Assembly (NCBI GenBank): GCA_947038175.1
Contig: CAMQVJ010000018.1
Location: forward strand, 1 to 39,579
DNA from: an uncultured Desulfovibrio sp.
GTDB lineage: Bacteria > Desulfobacterota > Desulfovibrionia > Desulfovibrionales > Desulfovibrionaceae
Direction of reading: 5' to 3'
Length of the DNA: 39,579 nt
The position numbers and the translations under genes are program-made. The notes under the pieces were generated by a model. The model worked only from the letters and a program-made list of their open reading frames with translations. It was not told the DNA's origin and did no database searches. Below are positions 9,224 through 16,693 of the stretch, one piece after another; positions within the stretch are counted from its first letter, which is position 1; each line of letters opens with the position of its first letter.

Positions 9224-10276
9224 ATGAGTCAATCACGCTCTAAAGTATATACAGATGCTGGCGTTAATATTGAAGCTGGGAATTCTCTAGTTTCTCGAAT
9301 TAAGTCAATTGTTTCAACAACACATACCAGTGGGGTTCTTTCTGCTATTGGTAGCTTTGGTGGGCTTTTTAAACCAGATATCGAAGGGATGAAAAATCCT
9401 GTTTTGGTTGCCTCTACTGATGGTGTTGGAACTAAACTAAAATTAGCTTTTGAATTTAATAAGCATGATACGGTCGGCATTGATCTTGTGGCGATGAGTG
9501 TTAATGATATTTTGGTGCAAGGCGCTCGCCCATTATTTTTTCTTGATTATTTTGCATGCAGCGAACTTGATGTTGATCAGGCTGTTGATGTAGTTGAAGG
9601 GGTTGCTGAAGGGTGTCGTCGCTCTGCTTGCGCTCTTTTAGGCGGAGAAACAGCGGAAATGCCTGGCATGTATACTAAGGGTGATTATGACCTTGCTGGT
9701 TTTTGTGTTGGGATAGTTGACGATTCTAAGATTGTCGATGGTTCTGGCATCAGTGTTGGCGATGTTATTATTGGTTTAGAATCCTCTGGTGTGCACTCCA
9801 ATGGCTATAGCCTTGTGCGTAAAATATTCAATGAAAGCGGTGCAAAAGCGGACGATATTTTCCCAGGTACCGATAAAACCTTCGCAGAAGTTTTACTTGA
9901 GCCAACCATTATTTATGTAGAAAGCTTACGCTCCATTATGCGTGACCTTGACATTAAAGGTATGGTACACGTGACTGGTGGTGGTTTTTACGATAATATT
10001 CCTCGTGTTTTGCCACAGGCTGTGCGAGCTGATATTTCTTTTGGCACATGGGATATGCCTCCTGTTTTCCAATGGTTACAAAAAACAGGTAATCTTAGTT
10101 GGCCTGAAATGTTGCAAATATTCAATAGTGGTATTGGCTATATTCTTATACTTAATAAGGAAAATGCGGATAAAGCAATGGAACTTTTAAATGCTGTGAA
10201 TACAAAAGCATGGAAGATTGGGAACATTGCGTTACGAGAAGCAGAAGACGCTGAAGCTGTTAATGTGATTTTCTAA
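9224..10276 (+). CDS. purM: phosphoribosylformylglycinamidine cyclo-ligase (AIR synthase)
   Basis: Closes the imidazole ring in purine synthesis, using ATP to turn FGAM into AIR. The N-terminal YTDAGVNIEAGN, the STDGVGTKLKLAF nucleotide-binding segment, GIDLVAMSVNDI and GGETAEMPGMY are all family hallmarks, and the 350-residue length is normal. I take the ATG at 9224 because AAGGAG lies nine bases before it and the product then begins MSQSRSKVYTDAG, as in other PurM proteins; an upstream in-frame ATG at 9152 lies inside the second promoter. It is followed by a terminator at 10287 and appears to be a single-gene unit without other pur genes here. Confidence 0.95.
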   Translation: MSQSRSKVYTDAGVNIEAGNSLVSRIKSIVSTTHTSGVLSAIGSFGGLFKPDIEGMKNPVLVASTDGVGTKLKLAFEFNKHDTVGIDLVAMSVNDILVQGARPLFFLDYFACSELDVDQAVDVVEGVAEGCRRSACALLGGETAEMPGMYTKGDYDLAGFCVGIVDDSKIVDGSGISVGDVIIGLESSGVHSNGYSLVRKIFNESGAKADDIFPGTDKTFAEVLLEPTIIYVESLRSIMRDLDIKGMVHVTGGGFYDNIPRVLPQAVRADISFGTWDMPPVFQWLQKTGNLSWPEMLQIFNSGIGYILILNKENADKAMELLNAVNTKAWKIGNIALREAEDAEAVNVIF

Positions 10277-10286
10277 TAGAAAAGAA

Positions 10287-10312
10287 AAGGGTGTCTAGAC
10301 ATCCTTTTTTTA
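10287..10312 (+). terminator. intrinsic terminator after purM
   Basis: AAGGGTGTCT and AGACATCCTT form a nearly continuous palindrome (one G-U pair) that runs into seven Ts. It ends the purM transcript ten bases after the stop codon. Confidence 0.75.
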
Positions 10313-10342
10313 TAATGTATTGAGCGTATATGTTTTATGTTT

Positions 10343-10414
10343 TTATTCCAATTTGGGAGGTTCTGCCTCCCGCTTTGCTCTCTATTTCAGTCTTTATTCA
10401 TACCTCAACTGAAA
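10343..10414 (+). repeat. left arm of an inverted dispersed repeat
   Basis: Shares the 15-base block TTATTCCAATTTGGG (10343-10357) and the 15-base block GCTCTCTATTTCAGT (10377-10391), then a diverged stretch to ACTGAAA (10408-10414), with the reverse complement of 12137-12199. TTTCAGT and ACTGAAA inside the arm can form a stem. The gap between the two blocks is 19 bases here and about 7 in the other copy. Confidence 0.7.
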
Positions 10415-10490
10415 CGACCTATGGTCGCCCGTTGAGTAGGAAGCCCTCCGCTAAAGGATATTATGTCCTTTGGAAACCTCCTAGTTTTGT
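10404..10490 (+). mobile_element. possible relic of an IS200/IS605 (TnpB) right end
   Basis: The series of a nested hairpin, then GTTGAGTAGGAAGCCC, then another hairpin recalls the 3' ends of tnpB genes of IS605-type elements, where the guide (omega) RNA scaffold often carries TTGAAGCAGGAAGCCC-like sequence before a terminal stem. No tnpB coding sequence is recognisable in the upstream frames, and the match is by eye only. It could equally be an unrelated structured leader. Confidence 0.25.
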
Positions 10491-10582
10491 TTTTCCGTGA
10501 ACTTTATTTGCAATAAACATAGAATATTGGGGCTTGTAGGAGTTCAACTCCTCCAAGAAAAAATAAAGTGGAATGAGGTTTT

Positions 10583-11041
10583 ATGTTTTATGTTGTGAGC
10601 GCCTGTTTGGCTGGATTTAGGTGTCGCTATGATGGCAAATACCAAGGAAACCCCATAATCGAATCGCTATTTGTTAAGGGCTATGTCTTACCTGTTTGCC
10701 CTGAGCTTCTTGGAGGAATGGGTGTTCCTCGGATTCCCTGCGAGCGAGATGGGCAGAGAATTGTAAGCAAAGAAGGGCACGATTACACGCATCCTTTTTT
10801 TCTTGGTGCAGCAAAAGCATTTTTACTTATGCAAGGGGCTACTTGTCAGGGCGCTATTTTGAAAGCAAGGTCTCCTTCATGCGGTGTTGATATGATTTAC
10901 GATGGCTCTTTTTCTAAAACCATGGTTTGCGGTGATGGTGTATTTGCTGCCTTGCTAAGGCAATATTCCATCCCTATATACACAGAAGAAAATTTTTTAC
11001 ACGCAAGAGATCGGCTATTGTGTAATACAATATATTTCTAG
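10583..11041 (+). CDS. DUF523 / TudS-like iron-sulfur protein
   Basis: Belongs to the DUF523 family, which includes TudS, a [4Fe-4S] enzyme that removes sulfur from thiouracil. All family landmarks are present: SACLAGFRCRYDGK with two Cys near the N terminus, VCPELLGGMGVPRIPCER, LKARSPSCGVD and VCGDGVFAALL. Three of these cysteines are expected to hold the cluster and leave one iron free for substrate. The length of 152 residues is typical. GAGG lies before the ATG. The next gene, a CbiK-like chelatase, starts 11 bases downstream, so the two are probably co-transcribed. Thionucleobase desulfuration is inferred from TudS; the natural substrate is unknown. Confidence 0.8.
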   Translation: MFYVVSACLAGFRCRYDGKYQGNPIIESLFVKGYVLPVCPELLGGMGVPRIPCERDGQRIVSKEGHDYTHPFFLGAAKAFLLMQGATCQGAILKARSPSCGVDMIYDGSFSKTMVCGDGVFAALLRQYSIPIYTEENFLHARDRLLCNTIYF

Positions 11042-11052
11042 GATAAGTTTAT

Positions 11053-11991
11053 ATGGCATTAAAAAAAACACTAAATATTCAAAAATACACGGATATACAA
11101 GCACGAAAATATTTTGATTGGGCATTGTTGCCTTTATGCTGTTGTCCAAGTCGTGCCCCTAAAGATAAAGAGGCGCTTCCTAAGTTTGGAATATTATTAG
11201 TGGCCTATGGGTCGTCGTCTTATCAAGGTAGCAGTGCTCTTCGTTTTTTTCAATTGCGGATGGAGCAATACTTTAATGTACCCGTACGCATTGCCTTTAC
11301 ATCTGAAACTATGCGCAAACGTTTAGCGCATGCAAAAACAAAATCTGATTCTGTACTTAAAGCATTACAAAAAATGAACTTTGAAAAATTTAGTCATGTT
11401 GCTGTACAAAGTTTACACCTCATTCATGGTATAGAATATTTTGACGTTCTTGGTGATATTGATATTGCAAAGCAAAGTATGAATATGCAAATCGAGGCAG
11501 GTCTTCCTTTATTATCCCATGATGATGAGATTGCCCCTGTGGCAAATGCATTGCTCTCTTTGATTCCTGAAAATTTCAACGAATGTGATAAGCTTTTATG
11601 GATGGGACACGGCACATCTCATGAAGCAGAACGATATTATGACCTCATCGCTGAAGCTGTGCATTCCCTCGATGCACGCCTTTCCATCGCTTGTATGACG
11701 GGTACAAATACCCTAGATACTGTTTTAGAAAAATGGAAACAGGAATTGTCTACCTCAAAAGATGTTTCAATGAATAATTCCTGCAAAGGAAAGGTTTGGC
11801 TACTCCCGCTTCTCACGGTCATTGGGCGACACGCTCTACATGATATGGCTGGTGAACAGGAAGATTCTTGGAAAAGCCTCCTCGAGCAAGCAGGCTATGT
11901 CTGTGAGCCTCATTTACATGGTTTGGCTGAAAGCGAGATGATACAGGATATCTGGATAGAAAGACTTTGCTCGGCGCTCAAGCGATTTTAG
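11053..11991 (+). CDS. CbiK-type sirohydrochlorin cobaltochelatase
   Basis: Inserts Co2+ (or Fe2+) into sirohydrochlorin, feeding anaerobic cobalamin, siroheme or alternative heme synthesis. The family pattern is clear: FGILLVAYGSSS, QSLHLIHGIEY, MGHGTSHEAERYY and LLTVIGRHALHDMAGEQED, with the metal-binding and catalytic His residues in the last three. The N terminus is about 45 residues longer than the core and includes WALLPLCCCPSRAP, three adjacent Cys that are not part of the known active site. It is not a normal signal peptide, so the protein is probably cytoplasmic. AGGA precedes the ATG. It lies 11 bases after the TudS-like gene and no other cobalamin gene is in the window. The pair is flanked by inverted repeats. 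Confidence 0.85.
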   Translation: MALKKTLNIQKYTDIQARKYFDWALLPLCCCPSRAPKDKEALPKFGILLVAYGSSSYQGSSALRFFQLRMEQYFNVPVRIAFTSETMRKRLAHAKTKSDSVLKALQKMNFEKFSHVAVQSLHLIHGIEYFDVLGDIDIAKQSMNMQIEAGLPLLSHDDEIAPVANALLSLIPENFNECDKLLWMGHGTSHEAERYYDLIAEAVHSLDARLSIACMTGTNTLDTVLEKWKQELSTSKDVSMNNSCKGKVWLLPLLTVIGRHALHDMAGEQEDSWKSLLEQAGYVCEPHLHGLAESEMIQDIWIERLCSALKRF

Positions 11992-12038
11992 AAATTATAC
12001 GGGCAGTTTTTGTTTTTTCTTTTTTTTTCTTTTTTTTG

Positions 12039-12104
12039 GGGAAATGATTTCCCCAAGCCCCTCATTAGCGTTTTTTTTACAAACTTTGTTTGTAAAAAAA
12101 ACGC
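12039..12104 (+). terminator. double palindrome, probable terminator of the TudS-like/chelatase unit
   Basis: GGGGAAAT and ATTTCCCC form one hairpin. A perfect 17-base stem follows, GCGTTTTTTTTACAAAC with its reverse complement, separated by TTT (12068-12104). The second is enclosed by CCCC (12057) and GGGG (about 12111). It resembles the palindrome after ettA (33332) in having a GGGGAAA...TTTCCCC core. Confidence 0.55.
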
Positions 12105-12136
12105 AATTTATGGGGTTTGCAAAGGGATGTAGTTTC

Positions 12137-12199
12137 TTTCAGTTTGTGAGATACGAAGAAATACTGAAATAGAGAGCCGAGTCCCCCAAATTGGAATAA
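12137..12199 (-). repeat. right arm of an inverted dispersed repeat
   Basis: Read on the minus strand it repeats the two 15-base blocks found at 10343-10357 and 10377-10391 and then a diverged tail ending ACTGAAA. With the left arm it brackets the TudS-like and chelatase genes in opposite orientation. Confidence 0.7.
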
Positions 12200-12210
12200 T
12201 GAGCTTTCTC

Positions 12211-12260
12211 TCCTTTAAAAATATTTTAGAGAGAGTCCTTTAAGAATATTTTAGAGAGAA
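12211..12260. repeat. 25-base tandem duplication
   Basis: Two copies of TCCTTTAA-R-AATATTTTAGAGAGA plus one base, back to back, differing at two positions. Non-coding; probably slippage or a duplicated protein-binding site. Confidence 0.75.
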
Positions 12261-12430
12261 GTATATAGCTTTTAAGGTGTAAGTTCACCCATGGAAGTCT
12301 CAAAGAATAGGTTCTCGGTTGAGTCTTTTTTTTTGATTTTCTCAACTTGCTATTTTGTTTTTTTTGCATTAAAGTTTTTGTTGGAATTGGAACACAATAT
12401 ACTTTGAAAGTTATTGATAGGGAGAGAAAT

Positions 12431-13630
12431 ATGTCTGTTGTATCTGCTGAAATGGCGCAAAATATTAAACGTGGTTCACTTATTCGCCAAATGTTTGAGC
12501 TTGGCATTGCTATGAAGCAAGAATTTGGTGCTGATGCGGTGATGGATTTTAGTTTGGGTAATCCTGACTTGCCACCTCCTTTAGTGGTACAAGACGCCAT
12601 GCGTGATCTTTCTCAAAATTTGAACAGACCTGCCAGTCTTGGTTATATGCCGAATGCGGGCTATGCGTGGGCGCTTGAAGCGTTAGCTAAAGAGTTGACC
12701 TCGGAGCAAGGTATTACTCTTAGCAAGGCGGACGTGATGTTGAGCTGTGGTGCAGCTGGTGCTATTAACTCTTTTTTCCATTCCGTTCTTGAGCCGCAAG
12801 ATGAAGTTATAGGTATTGCACCGTTCTTTGGGGAATATGGATTTTATGTAACAAACCATAACGGTGTTTTTAAATCTGTTATGTGTGACCTTGATACGTT
12901 TGGCCCTGATTTTGAAAATATTGAAAAAGCTATTAATGCAAAAACACGGGCACTTATCATTAATTCTCCGAATAATCCCACAGGTAAAATTTACAGTGAA
13001 GCGGAATTGCGTGGTATTGTTGCTATTTTAGAGAAGGCATCTGAAAAATACGGACGCCCTATTTATTTGCTTTCGGATGAGCCGTACCGCTTTTTAGCGT
13101 ATGATAATGCGCAGGTTCCACCGATTCTTCCTTTGTATAAGTATGCGGTTATTGTGAGTTCTTTTTCTAAAAAATATGGCATAGCAGGGGAGAGAATTGG
13201 CTATCTCGCTGTCTCTCCAGAGCTTGAAGATAAAGAAACGCTCATTATGGCAACAAGTATGTCAAACCGTATTCTAGGCTTTGTGAACCCTCCTGTTGTG
13301 GGGCAATATCTTATGATGGCTGCCCTTGGAACATCAACAGAGAATGCCCTTAATATTTATACAAAAAGACGAAATATTTTTGTTGAAATTCTTCAAGAGG
13401 CTGGGCTTGAGTTTCAAATACCTCAAGGTGCTTTTTATATTTTTCCAAAAGCTCCTCATGGTGATGACGAAAACTTCATAAAAGCCCTTCGTGAAGAAAA
13501 AATATTAGGTGTTTCCGGCCGAGGCTTTGGTTGTGAAGGCTATATTCGTTTATGTTATGCCGTTGAGGATGCTGTGATTGCAAAATCTAGAGACGGTTTT
13601 AAACGTGCTGTAGCAAGCATGCAAAGCTAG
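12431..13630 (+). CDS. PLP-dependent class I/II aminotransferase
   Basis: A fold-type I aminotransferase of the aspartate aminotransferase group. NSPNNPTGKIY, LSDEPYRFLAYD and SSFSKKYGIAGERIGYLAV are visible; Lys247 in the last motif should bind pyridoxal phosphate, and RLCYAV near the C terminus holds the carboxylate-binding Arg. The product is 399 residues, normal for the family. The start at 12431 is preceded by GGGAGAG and gives MSVVSAEMAQNIKRGS; the longer in-frame start at 12347 lies in T-rich non-coding sequence. The substrate cannot be fixed from sequence. It has a free-standing position before the fatty-acid operon. Confidence 0.85.
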   Translation: MSVVSAEMAQNIKRGSLIRQMFELGIAMKQEFGADAVMDFSLGNPDLPPPLVVQDAMRDLSQNLNRPASLGYMPNAGYAWALEALAKELTSEQGITLSKADVMLSCGAAGAINSFFHSVLEPQDEVIGIAPFFGEYGFYVTNHNGVFKSVMCDLDTFGPDFENIEKAINAKTRALIINSPNNPTGKIYSEAELRGIVAILEKASEKYGRPIYLLSDEPYRFLAYDNAQVPPILPLYKYAVIVSSFSKKYGIAGERIGYLAVSPELEDKETLIMATSMSNRILGFVNPPVVGQYLMMAALGTSTENALNIYTKRRNIFVEILQEAGLEFQIPQGAFYIFPKAPHGDDENFIKALREEKILGVSGRGFGCEGYIRLCYAVEDAVIAKSRDGFKRAVASMQS

Positions 13631-13687
13631 ATTGTTTAGAAATTGTTTAAAAAATGACATTTTTATTTTTAAGATATCTATATTTTC

Positions 13688-13717
13688 TTGACAAATTCTA
13701 TGTCTTGCTTGTACATT
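13688..13717 (+). promoter_or_regulatory. promoter of the yceD-rpmF-plsX-fab operon
   Basis: A perfect TTGACA (13688-13693) with an 18-base spacer to TACATT (13712-13717), about 20 bases before the ribosome site of the DUF177 gene. Confidence 0.6.
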
Positions 13718-13739
13718 GTCACGTTCGCAAGGAGTTCAT

Positions 13740-14285
13740 ATGAAACAAATTAAAGTATCACTAAAGGATATAGATCCAAATGGTCAAACATTCCAATGGG
13801 ATGACCAGCTTATTTGGTCAGAGCCCCTTTTGGAGTTTAATCTGTCTTGTAAGATACATGAAAAAATTACGGCAGAAGTTTTTGTTTTGCCTGAAAAAGA
13901 AGGTTGTTTTTTCCGTGGAAAAATCCGTGGAAAGGTTTCCCAGTCTTGTGATAGATGTACTGAAGAAACTATTTCTTCTATCTCTGCTGATTTTGATGAG
14001 TTTGAAGCCTGTCCGCAACAAATTCTTGATGATGAAGAAGATATTGAAGAATTAGAAGATGAAAATAGAGTTATTATTGTTGAAAATGGTGTAACTCTTA
14101 TCGACTTTAGTGCATTACTTTGGGAAGAATTTATTCTTACCTTGCCAACCAAGCCTCTTTGTACTAAACTGTGCAAGGGCGTTTGTCCCCAGTGTGGTAA
14201 GAATCTCAATGAAGGTCTATGCGCTTGCGAAGACGAGGATAAAGATCCTCGTATGAACGTCTTGCGTAATTTAAAGATACAATAA
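13740..14285 (+). CDS. yceD: DUF177/YceD-family protein upstream of rpmF
   Basis: YceD-family proteins sit before rpmF in most bacteria and are linked to 23S rRNA accumulation or ribosome assembly. The C-rich middle (SQSCDRCTEE, about residue 75) and the C-terminal LCTKLCKGVCPQCGKNLNEG plus CACEDE segment are the family hallmarks and likely bind zinc. A strongly acidic stretch (DDEEDIEELEDE) lies between. I use the ATG at 13740, with AAGGAG six bases upstream; an earlier in-frame ATG at 13716 lies inside the -10 region. First gene of the lipid operon; rpmF starts 34 bases later. Confidence 0.85.
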   Translation: MKQIKVSLKDIDPNGQTFQWDDQLIWSEPLLEFNLSCKIHEKITAEVFVLPEKEGCFFRGKIRGKVSQSCDRCTEETISSISADFDEFEACPQQILDDEEDIEELEDENRVIIVENGVTLIDFSALLWEEFILTLPTKPLCTKLCKGVCPQCGKNLNEGLCACEDEDKDPRMNVLRNLKIQ

Positions 14286-14319
14286 TAAGCAATAATGCTT
14301 ATATTTCAAGGAGTATAGA

Positions 14320-14508
14320 ATGGCTGTTCAACAAAACAAAAAGTCTCGTTCAAGAAAAGGTATGCGTCGTTCTCATGATCGAGTAGCAAAACCTTGTGTG
14401 ATTTATTGTGCTTGTGGTGCTCCAACTGTGCCTCATGCTATTTGCCCAACTTGTGGCAAATACAAAGGGCGTCAAGTTGTTGAAACCTCAAGTGGCGATG
14501 AACAATAA
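14320..14508 (+). CDS. rpmF: 50S ribosomal protein L32
   Basis: A small basic protein of the large subunit. The N terminus QNKKSRSRKGMRRSHD and the zinc ribbon formed by CAC and CPTC (about residues 27-46) are typical, and the length of 62 residues fits. AAGGAG precedes it. Its last 11 bases overlap the start of plsX, coupling ribosome and phospholipid gene expression as in many bacteria. Confidence 0.95.
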   Translation: MAVQQNKKSRSRKGMRRSHDRVAKPCVIYCACGAPTVPHAICPTCGKYKGRQVVETSSGDEQ

Positions 14509-15541
14509 GACTGTACTTGCCGTGGATGCTATGGGAGGCGATTTTGGTCCTTCCGTAGTTGTTCCAGGAGCATTACAGGCTGCATTGCAAACAGGTGCTA
14601 AGGTCGTATTTGTCGGTCAAGAGGAGAATATTAATTCTGCTCTTTCTTCCGTCTCGCCTGAATTAAGGTCTGCTGATTATAGCATTGTTAATGCCACTCA
14701 AGTAGTGGAAATGCATGAGAAGCCGTCTGACATTTTGCGTTCAAAAAAAGATTCTTCCATTCAAGTTGCGTGTCGACTTGTGAAAAATGGTGAAGCGCAT
14801 GCTCTCATAAGTGCTGGTCATTCCGGTGCGTCTGTTGCGTGTGGTATGTTCATTTTAGGAAGAATTCCAGGAGTAGAGCGCCCTGCACTTGCTACAATAT
14901 TACCATCAAAAACCACCCCTAAACTCTTACTTGATGTTGGGGCGAATGTAGAATGTCGTCCTTATCATCTTTTTCAATTTGCTCTTATGGGAGCAGCTTT
15001 TGCACGCGATATTTTGGACTATGAAAACCCAAAAGTCGGTATTTTAAGTATTGGAGAAGAAGAGGGTAAAGGGACAAGCGTTGTTAAAGATGCGTATGAC
15101 CTTTTAAAGGTTGCTAAAAACCTGAACTTTGTCGGCAATGTTGAAGGACGTGACCTTTTTCTAGGTGACGTTGACGTTGTTGTTTGTGATGGTTTTGTTG
15201 GCAATATTGCTTTGAAATTGAGTGAAGGTTTGGCTTATTCCATGATTCACGTTTTAAAACGTGAGCTTTTTTCTAATGGTATTTTGCCCAAAATCGGAAC
15301 TTTTCTTGCGAAAAAAGCCTTTAAAAAGTTTGCTAATGTCGTTGACTATGCAGAGTATGGTGGTGCGCCCCTTCTTGGCTTACAAGGTATTTCCTTTGTT
15401 TGTCATGGTTCAAGCAATGAGAGAGCGATAACAAGTGCTGTCAAAATGGCTGCTACGTACGTAAAAAAAGGTACACATGAGAGACTTGTGGATGCTATTC
15501 GTGATAACGAAGAGCTTACAAGTTTTGCACGATCTGTGTAA
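14498..15541 (+). CDS. plsX: phosphate acyltransferase PlsX
   Basis: Makes acyl-phosphate from acyl-ACP for glycerol-3-phosphate acylation, the first step of phospholipid synthesis. LAVDAMGGDFGPSVVVPGA opens the protein and ALISAGHSGASVACG and DVVVCDGFVGNIALKLSEG are family motifs. Starting at 14498 gives 347 residues, the usual size; this start lies inside rpmF (11-base overlap) with only AGTGG upstream, so translation is probably coupled. An earlier in-frame ATG at 14408 would add residues read from the rpmF zinc-ribbon region and is rejected. Confidence 0.93.
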   Translation: MNNKTVLAVDAMGGDFGPSVVVPGALQAALQTGAKVVFVGQEENINSALSSVSPELRSADYSIVNATQVVEMHEKPSDILRSKKDSSIQVACRLVKNGEAHALISAGHSGASVACGMFILGRIPGVERPALATILPSKTTPKLLLDVGANVECRPYHLFQFALMGAAFARDILDYENPKVGILSIGEEEGKGTSVVKDAYDLLKVAKNLNFVGNVEGRDLFLGDVDVVVCDGFVGNIALKLSEGLAYSMIHVLKRELFSNGILPKIGTFLAKKAFKKFANVVDYAEYGGAPLLGLQGISFVCHGSSNERAITSAVKMAATYVKKGTHERLVDAIRDNEELTSFARSV

Positions 15542-15556
15542 TATAGAGATAATTCG

Positions 15557-16576
15557 ATGAATAAATTATGTCAAATTGCAGGTCTTGGTATTTGTGTTCC
15601 TGAACGTGTATTAAGCAATCATGATCTTGAACAAATAATGGATACCAACGAAGAGTGGATTGTCAGTCGAACTGGTATTCATACAAGGCGCATATTAGAC
15701 GCATCACAAGGTACTTCTGATGTGGGCTTTTTTGCTGCACAAAAGGCAATCCTTGATGCAGGCATTGACGCAAGTGAAATAACTCATATTTTTGTTGCGA
15801 CATGTACACCTGACTATCTTTCCCCTAGTGTTTCTTGCCTTATTGCCGCTAGGCTAGGCCTTTCTGCTTATTCTGGAGTTTCCACAATATCTCCTACGAC
15901 AAAGAGTCTTATGTGTTTGGATTTCAATGCCGCATGTTCTGGTTTTGTCTATGGGCTTGAGGTTGCACGGGCGTTTTTAGCGCTTGATAGTAATGCTGTG
16001 GTGTTACTTATTGCGGCGGAGGCATTATCACGGCGTATGAATTATAATGATCGTTCCACGTCCGTCTTATTTGGAGATGGTGCTGGGGCTGTTGTTCTTC
16101 GATCCAAAGGGGATAGTTTTTTAACTGTCCATGATGTTTCCTGTGGTACTGACGGTGATTTGAACGAATTGATTCAAATTGGTGGGGGTACTAATATGAA
16201 TGTCGTCGTCGGCGATACAGTGAAAGAAGATTTTTTTCTGAATATGCAAGGAAGAGATGTTTTTAAGCACGCAGTGCGCTGCATGGTGCAAGAGAGTTTG
16301 AAATTACTCTCAAGGAATAATCTCACCATTGATGATGTGGATTTATTTATCCCTCATCAGGCGAATGCTCGAATTATTGAAGCTGTAGGGTCTCGTTTGG
16401 AGATTCCTGCTGAAAAAGTATTTACCAATGTTTCAGAATATGGCAATACCTCCGCAGCTTCCATTTTATTAGCATTAGATGATGCTAGGAAAGCTGGAAA
16501 AGTTGAAGCGGGTAAAAAAACACTTATCACCACTTTTGGCGCAGGCCTGACGTGGGGATCTGCATTACTTTCTTAG
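15557..16576 (+). CDS. fabH: beta-ketoacyl-ACP synthase III
   Basis: Condenses acetyl-CoA with malonyl-ACP to start fatty-acid elongation. The catalytic triad is visible: Cys127 in FNAACSGFVYGL, His in IPHQANARIIEAVG and Asn in EYGNTSAASILLALDDA. At 339 residues it is somewhat longer than usual because of an insert of about 14 residues (SAYSGVSTISPTTK) between the LG of the dimer helix and the strand leading to the catalytic Cys. The start has a weak ribosome site (AGAGAT), 15 bases after plsX. Confidence 0.95.
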   Translation: MNKLCQIAGLGICVPERVLSNHDLEQIMDTNEEWIVSRTGIHTRRILDASQGTSDVGFFAAQKAILDAGIDASEITHIFVATCTPDYLSPSVSCLIAARLGLSAYSGVSTISPTTKSLMCLDFNAACSGFVYGLEVARAFLALDSNAVVLLIAAEALSRRMNYNDRSTSVLFGDGAGAVVLRSKGDSFLTVHDVSCGTDGDLNELIQIGGGTNMNVVVGDTVKEDFFLNMQGRDVFKHAVRCMVQESLKLLSRNNLTIDDVDLFIPHQANARIIEAVGSRLEIPAEKVFTNVSEYGNTSAASILLALDDARKAGKVEAGKKTLITTFGAGLTWGSALLS

Positions 16577-16693
16577 GCGTATTGCTGTAAATTGCATTAG
16601 CTATAAAGTAATTTTAAAAAAAACAATGTTTTATCATTGAAGTATTTCTAGAAAAAGTATAGAGTTAATCTCTATTAAAAAAGTGAGTAAGCT

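Larger units (their letters stand above)
10313..10582 (+). other. structured intergenic region before the TudS-like gene
   Basis: No gene is recognised. It holds one arm of an inverted dispersed repeat (10343-10414), a GGGAGG/CCTCCC hairpin at 10355-10371, a nested stem CTCAAC/GTTGAG enclosing CGACC/GGTCG (10404-10436), the string GAGTAGGAAGCCC, and hairpins at 10453-10471 (AAAGGA/TCCTTT) and 10538-10552. A 58-codon frame beginning near 10330 (MFYVFIPIWEVL) has no ribosome site and no family likeness. No cobalamin-riboswitch B12 box is visible although a chelatase gene lies downstream. Confidence 0.5.
11992..12430. other. 439-base repeat-rich intergenic region
   Basis: It follows the chelatase and precedes the aminotransferase. 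It contains a T-rich stretch, two strong palindromes (12039-12055 and 12068-12104), the right arm of the inverted dispersed repeat (12137-12199), a 25-base tandem duplication (12211-12260), a GTTGAG/CTCAAC inverted repeat near 12314-12346 and a TATACT -10 candidate at 12398-12403. No gene or gene fragment is recognised. Confidence 0.6.

Noticed and set aside
10330..10503. 58-codon plus-strand frame beginning MFYVFIPIWEVL
   Set aside because: No ribosome site, no family likeness, and it crosses several strong hairpins and the dispersed repeat.
10313..10582. Cobalamin riboswitch upstream of the TudS-like/chelatase pair
   Set aside because: No B12-box-like sequence or the required core could be found; the hairpins do not follow the cobalamin layout.
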